Assembly: GCA_039188505.1 (NCBI GenBank)
Contig: JBCCZC010000267.1
Coordinates: 1 to 7,797 of the forward strand
Direction: 5' to 3'
Origin: JBCCZC01 sp039188505
GTDB lineage: Bacteria; Pseudomonadota; Gammaproteobacteria; Xanthomonadales; SZUA-38
Length of the DNA stretch: 7,797 nt
Shown: one piece after another, positions 6,025-7,797 of the stretch
How the letters are laid out: each line of letters opens with the position of its first letter
Position numbering within the stretch: the first letter of the stretch is position 1
Notes under the pieces: model-generated
Seen by the model: only the letters and a program-made list of their open reading frames with translations
The model's database searches: none
Told to the model about the DNA's origin: nothing
Made by a program: the position numbers and the translations under genes

Positions 6025-7446
6025 CTAGACCGACCCGCGAACCTCGCACCTGTCCCGACCCCGGCGTTTGGCGTCCAGCAGGGCGTCGTCGGCACGCTCG
6101 AACCAGCTCTCGAACGAGTCCTCCGGCACCGATTCCGTGAGGCCAACGCTCGCGGTTAGGTGCTTGCCGTCGATGATCTCGGTGGTCCGCACGCCTTCGA
6201 GAAGCGCCAGAACCCTCCCCTCCGCCGCCGCCAGCGGCGTATCGGGAAAGATGAGCACGAACTCATCCCCGCCGTAGCGGGCGACGACGTCCGTGCCGCG
6301 TGTGTCATTCCGGAGGATATCGGCGAACGTCACGAGGGCCCGGTCGCCGGTCGCGTGACCGTAGCGATCGTTGATGGACTTGAAGTCATCGAGGTCGACC
6401 ACGGCGAGGCAGCTGGTCGTGCCGCGTCGAACGCGCTCGAGTTCGCGCCCCGCATGGTGCATCAACAGATCCCGCGACGTCACACCCGTCAGGGGATCGA
6501 ACATGAGCCTTTCCCGGAGCTGCCGGTTGTCCGACGCCAGCAGCGGGATGGCCAGGCCGAAGTAAGCGCTCGTCGCGACGATGGCGATCGCAAACTGGTA
6601 GACGAAAACAAACTCGTCCAGGGGGAGGACGCTGAGCCAAAGGATGATCACGAGGCTTGCGGCCGCAAGGCTCACGGCCGTTCGTAGCGGCGACTCCGAG
6701 TGCGTGATCCAGAGCTGTGGAATCAGCAGGAAGAAGACGAGGAATGCGCTTTCCAGGGTCTGCAGATAGGCGGCAGCGGCCATCGTCGCGCTTACCACCA
6801 GGCCGTTCACCAGCAGCTTGAGCCCGAAGGTGCCGGTCAGCTGATCCTGGCGAATGAGATCGAGCGGTTCGATCCAGAATTCCGGGGAGCGCACGAGCTT
6901 CAGGAAAAGCGCGCCGAAGAGCGGCGCCAGGACCAGAACGCCGACGAAGTCGCCGATCCAGAAGGCAAGCCAGGTATCCCCGACCGCTCCGGCTTCGAGC
7001 ATGCCGAAGAGCACCAGGCTGGCAATCGTGCCGACGGTCGCTGCGATCGATGCCGCGGTGGCAATGCCGAGAAAGGCCATGATGATGCGTGGCAAGCTGT
7101 GTTGCTGCCGCTCGGCGACACGACGAAGCACGGCCGCACCCAGGCCGTAGCAGCCAAGATGCACGCCTGCATTCGCCAGTCCCGCGCCGATCATCGCCGG
7201 CCAGCCGACGGTCAGGTCATAGAGCCAGACGGACCAGAGCGTCGCGACGAAGTTCGCGGCAAACAGAGGTCCGATCGCCCGATTTCCCAGGATCACCAGA
7301 GCCGCGAAGGTGAGTGCCGCCGGCGGATACCACACGCTGGCGTGCGCCGTGAACTCGGCGACATGGCCGATGCCCCACACGGCAAGCCAGACCACCGCAA
7401 GTGCGGCGCCACGCAGCCAGCGAAGGCTGTGGGCTGCAGGAATCAT
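6025..7446 (-). CDS. MASE1 membrane sensor diguanylate cyclase (GGDEF domain)
   Basis: Inner-membrane enzyme that should make cyclic di-GMP from two GTP. The 473-residue protein has an N-terminal MASE1-type sensor of eight or more helices (about 10-303), recognisable from ASVWYPPAALTFA (36-48) and the following helices, and a GGDEF domain from about 315 to 470. The domain is complete: DPLTGVTSR (317-325), DLDDFKSINDRYGHATGD (351-368), the active site GGDEF at 392-396, and ASVGL (432-436). The inhibitory site RxxD is present (Arg383, Asp386), exactly five residues before GGDEF, so product feedback is expected. No EAL domain follows. The start ATG has no Shine-Dalgarno in front of it; no better in-frame start lies just upstream. 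The signal sensed by MASE1 is unknown. It is convergent with the Usp gene and co-directional with hemN, 143 bases downstream of it. Confidence 0.95.
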   Translation of the reverse strand: MIPAAHSLRWLRGAALAVVWLAVWGIGHVAEFTAHASVWYPPAALTFAALVILGNRAIGPLFAANFVATLWSVWLYDLTVGWPAMIGAGLANAGVHLGCYGLGAAVLRRVAERQQHSLPRIIMAFLGIATAASIAATVGTIASLVLFGMLEAGAVGDTWLAFWIGDFVGVLVLAPLFGALFLKLVRSPEFWIEPLDLIRQDQLTGTFGLKLLVNGLVVSATMAAAAYLQTLESAFLVFFLLIPQLWITHSESPLRTAVSLAAASLVIILWLSVLPLDEFVFVYQFAIAIVATSAYFGLAIPLLASDNRQLRERLMFDPLTGVTSRDLLMHHAGRELERVRRGTTSCLAVVDLDDFKSINDRYGHATGDRALVTFADILRNDTRGTDVVARYGGDEFVLIFPDTPLAAAEGRVLALLEGVRTTEIIDGKHLTASVGLTESVPEDSFESWFERADDALLDAKRRGRDRCEVRGSV

Positions 7447-7516
7447 GCGGAGCCAGGATACCGGTCGAAGAAGCAGGACATACGCGCGTCGATCTCAGGT
7501 TTATCGACAACGCGCA

Positions 7517-7522
7517 ATTCTA
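7517..7522 (-). promoter_or_regulatory. Possible -10 element for the diguanylate cyclase gene
   Basis: On the minus strand TAGAAT matches 5 of 6 positions of the sigma-70 -10 consensus and lies about 70 bases upstream of the ATG, in the gap after hemN. A partial -35 (TTGCCT) is only 12 bases away, too close, so the call is weak. A second candidate, TATCCT at 7455-7460, is just 8 bases from the ATG. Confidence 0.25.
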
Positions 7523-7561
7523 GCGCAGCGCCGCAGGCAACGGCGCACCGGCACCGTTAGC

Positions 7562-7578
7562 CGGCCTGTCCCAGGCCG
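7562..7578 (-). terminator. Hairpin shortly after hemN, weak terminator candidate
   Basis: A perfect 7-base stem with a 3-base loop (CGGCCTG / CAGGCCG on either strand), starting 11 bases after the hemN stop. There is no T-run after it on the minus strand, so it may be a weak or Rho-assisted terminator, or only an mRNA 3' stabiliser. Two further short stems (7548-7564 and 7528-7546) lie further downstream and partly compete with it. Confidence 0.35.
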
Positions 7579-7589
7579 CCGGGGCGGAC

Positions 7590-7797
7590 TCAGACCGCCT
7601 GCGAATACCGCTCCCCGTCGCCCTTGCTGCGGAGATAGCGGTCGAAGGTCTTGGCGATCTGGCGCAGCGCCAGGATGCCTTCGGACGTCGCGATCAGCGT
7701 GGGGCCGTCCACGCGGATGAGTCCCTTGAAAGCGAGCTTGTGGAGGTCGTCGTTCTCTGGCGAGAAAAGGTCGCGCCAGAGAACGACGACCTCCACA
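7590..7797 (-). CDS. hemN: Oxygen-independent coproporphyrinogen III oxidase HemN, C-terminal fragment
   Basis: Only the last 60 or so residues of a radical-SAM haem-synthesis enzyme that converts coproporphyrinogen III to protoporphyrinogen IX without oxygen. The ending FSPENDDLHKLAFKGLIRVDG...SEGILALRQIAKTFDRYLRSKGDGERYSQAV aligns by eye with the C-terminus of bacterial HemN (E. coli pattern: LAPLAKDGLV...GRLLIRNICMCFDTYLRQ....FSRVI). The radical-SAM core is outside the window. The first residues of the fragment (from about 7763 to the edge) are doubtful: they are encoded by the right arm of a perfect inverted repeat and give EVVVLWR, which does not look like the expected Phe/Tyr-rich segment of HemN. 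The GTG at 7796 is not a real start; the gene is cut by the window. Proximity to the cbb3 assembly genes is typical for hemN. Confidence 0.85.
   Translation of the reverse strand, partial: VEVVVLWRDLFSPENDDLHKLAFKGLIRVDGPTLIATSEGILALRQIAKTFDRYLRSKGDGERYSQAV
7739..7797. repeat. Perfect 24-base inverted repeat at the window edge, probable fold-back artefact
   Basis: Bases 7739-7762 and 7774-7797 are exact reverse complements, separated by an 11-base spacer (7763-7773), and the right arm ends precisely at the last base. The left arm reads as genuine HemN sequence (minus-strand SPENDDLH); the right arm does not. This is the signature of a read or contig end folding back on itself rather than of a natural element. 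Confidence 0.85.

Noticed and set aside
5828..6028. 66-codon plus-strand frame in the gap after the Usp gene
   Set aside because: Arg/Ala/Ser/Pro-rich random-looking translation with no ribosome binding site, running into the 3' end of the GGDEF gene.
6700..7560. 286-codon plus-strand frame opposite the MASE1 domain
   Set aside because: Highly charged mirror of transmembrane sequence, no domain and no ribosome binding site; the minus-strand gene is clear.
6008..7673. GCGCAGCGCC-containing palindromes at 6010-6020, 7523-7532 and 7659-7673 as a dispersed repeat family
   Set aside because: Short and fully GC-biased; one copy is simply coding sequence of HemN (Leu-Arg-Gln codons), so chance and codon bias explain them.

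Overview
The window is high-GC, densely packed bacterial chromosome, most likely from a gammaproteobacterium. I infer this from the gene families and their order (ccoG-ccoH-ccoI-ccoS, a SafE-like gene, and hemN close by); the genus cannot be read from the sequence. I see no transposase, integrase, CRISPR array, tRNA or rRNA. This is ordinary core-type content, and I do not see a clear new system in it.

Left part (1 to about 5266, plus strand): the assembly half of a cbb3-type cytochrome c oxidase locus. It begins inside ccoG (iron-sulfur protein, N-terminus cut by the window edge) and continues with ccoH (FixH-like), ccoI (copper P1B-type ATPase), ccoS, a TauE/SafE-like membrane protein gene, and a tiny single-pass membrane protein of the DUF3149 type. 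The junctions from ccoG to the SafE-like gene are all 4-base stop/start overlaps (ATGA, ATGA, GTGA, GTGA), so the five genes are almost certainly one translationally coupled operon. The structural genes ccoNOQP are expected to the left, outside the window. CcoI supplies copper for the CuB site, CcoG and the SafE-like protein probably help with metal handling, and CcoH and CcoS support assembly or stability.

Middle (5267 to 5790, plus strand): a short leader with possible alternative hairpins, then a single-domain universal stress protein with an intact ATP-binding motif.

Right part (minus strand): after a gap of about 230 bases without a gene, a MASE1-GGDEF diguanylate cyclase converges on the stress-protein gene. 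Upstream of it is the 3' end of hemN (oxygen-independent coproporphyrinogen III oxidase). cbb3 assembly, anaerobic haem synthesis and a Usp protein together suggest a low-oxygen respiration neighbourhood.

Two points need care. The last 59 bases form a perfect 24-base inverted repeat ending exactly at the window edge inside hemN, which looks like a fold-back assembly or library artefact. The SafE-like reading frame runs 134 bases into the DUF3149 gene, unlike every other junction of the operon.
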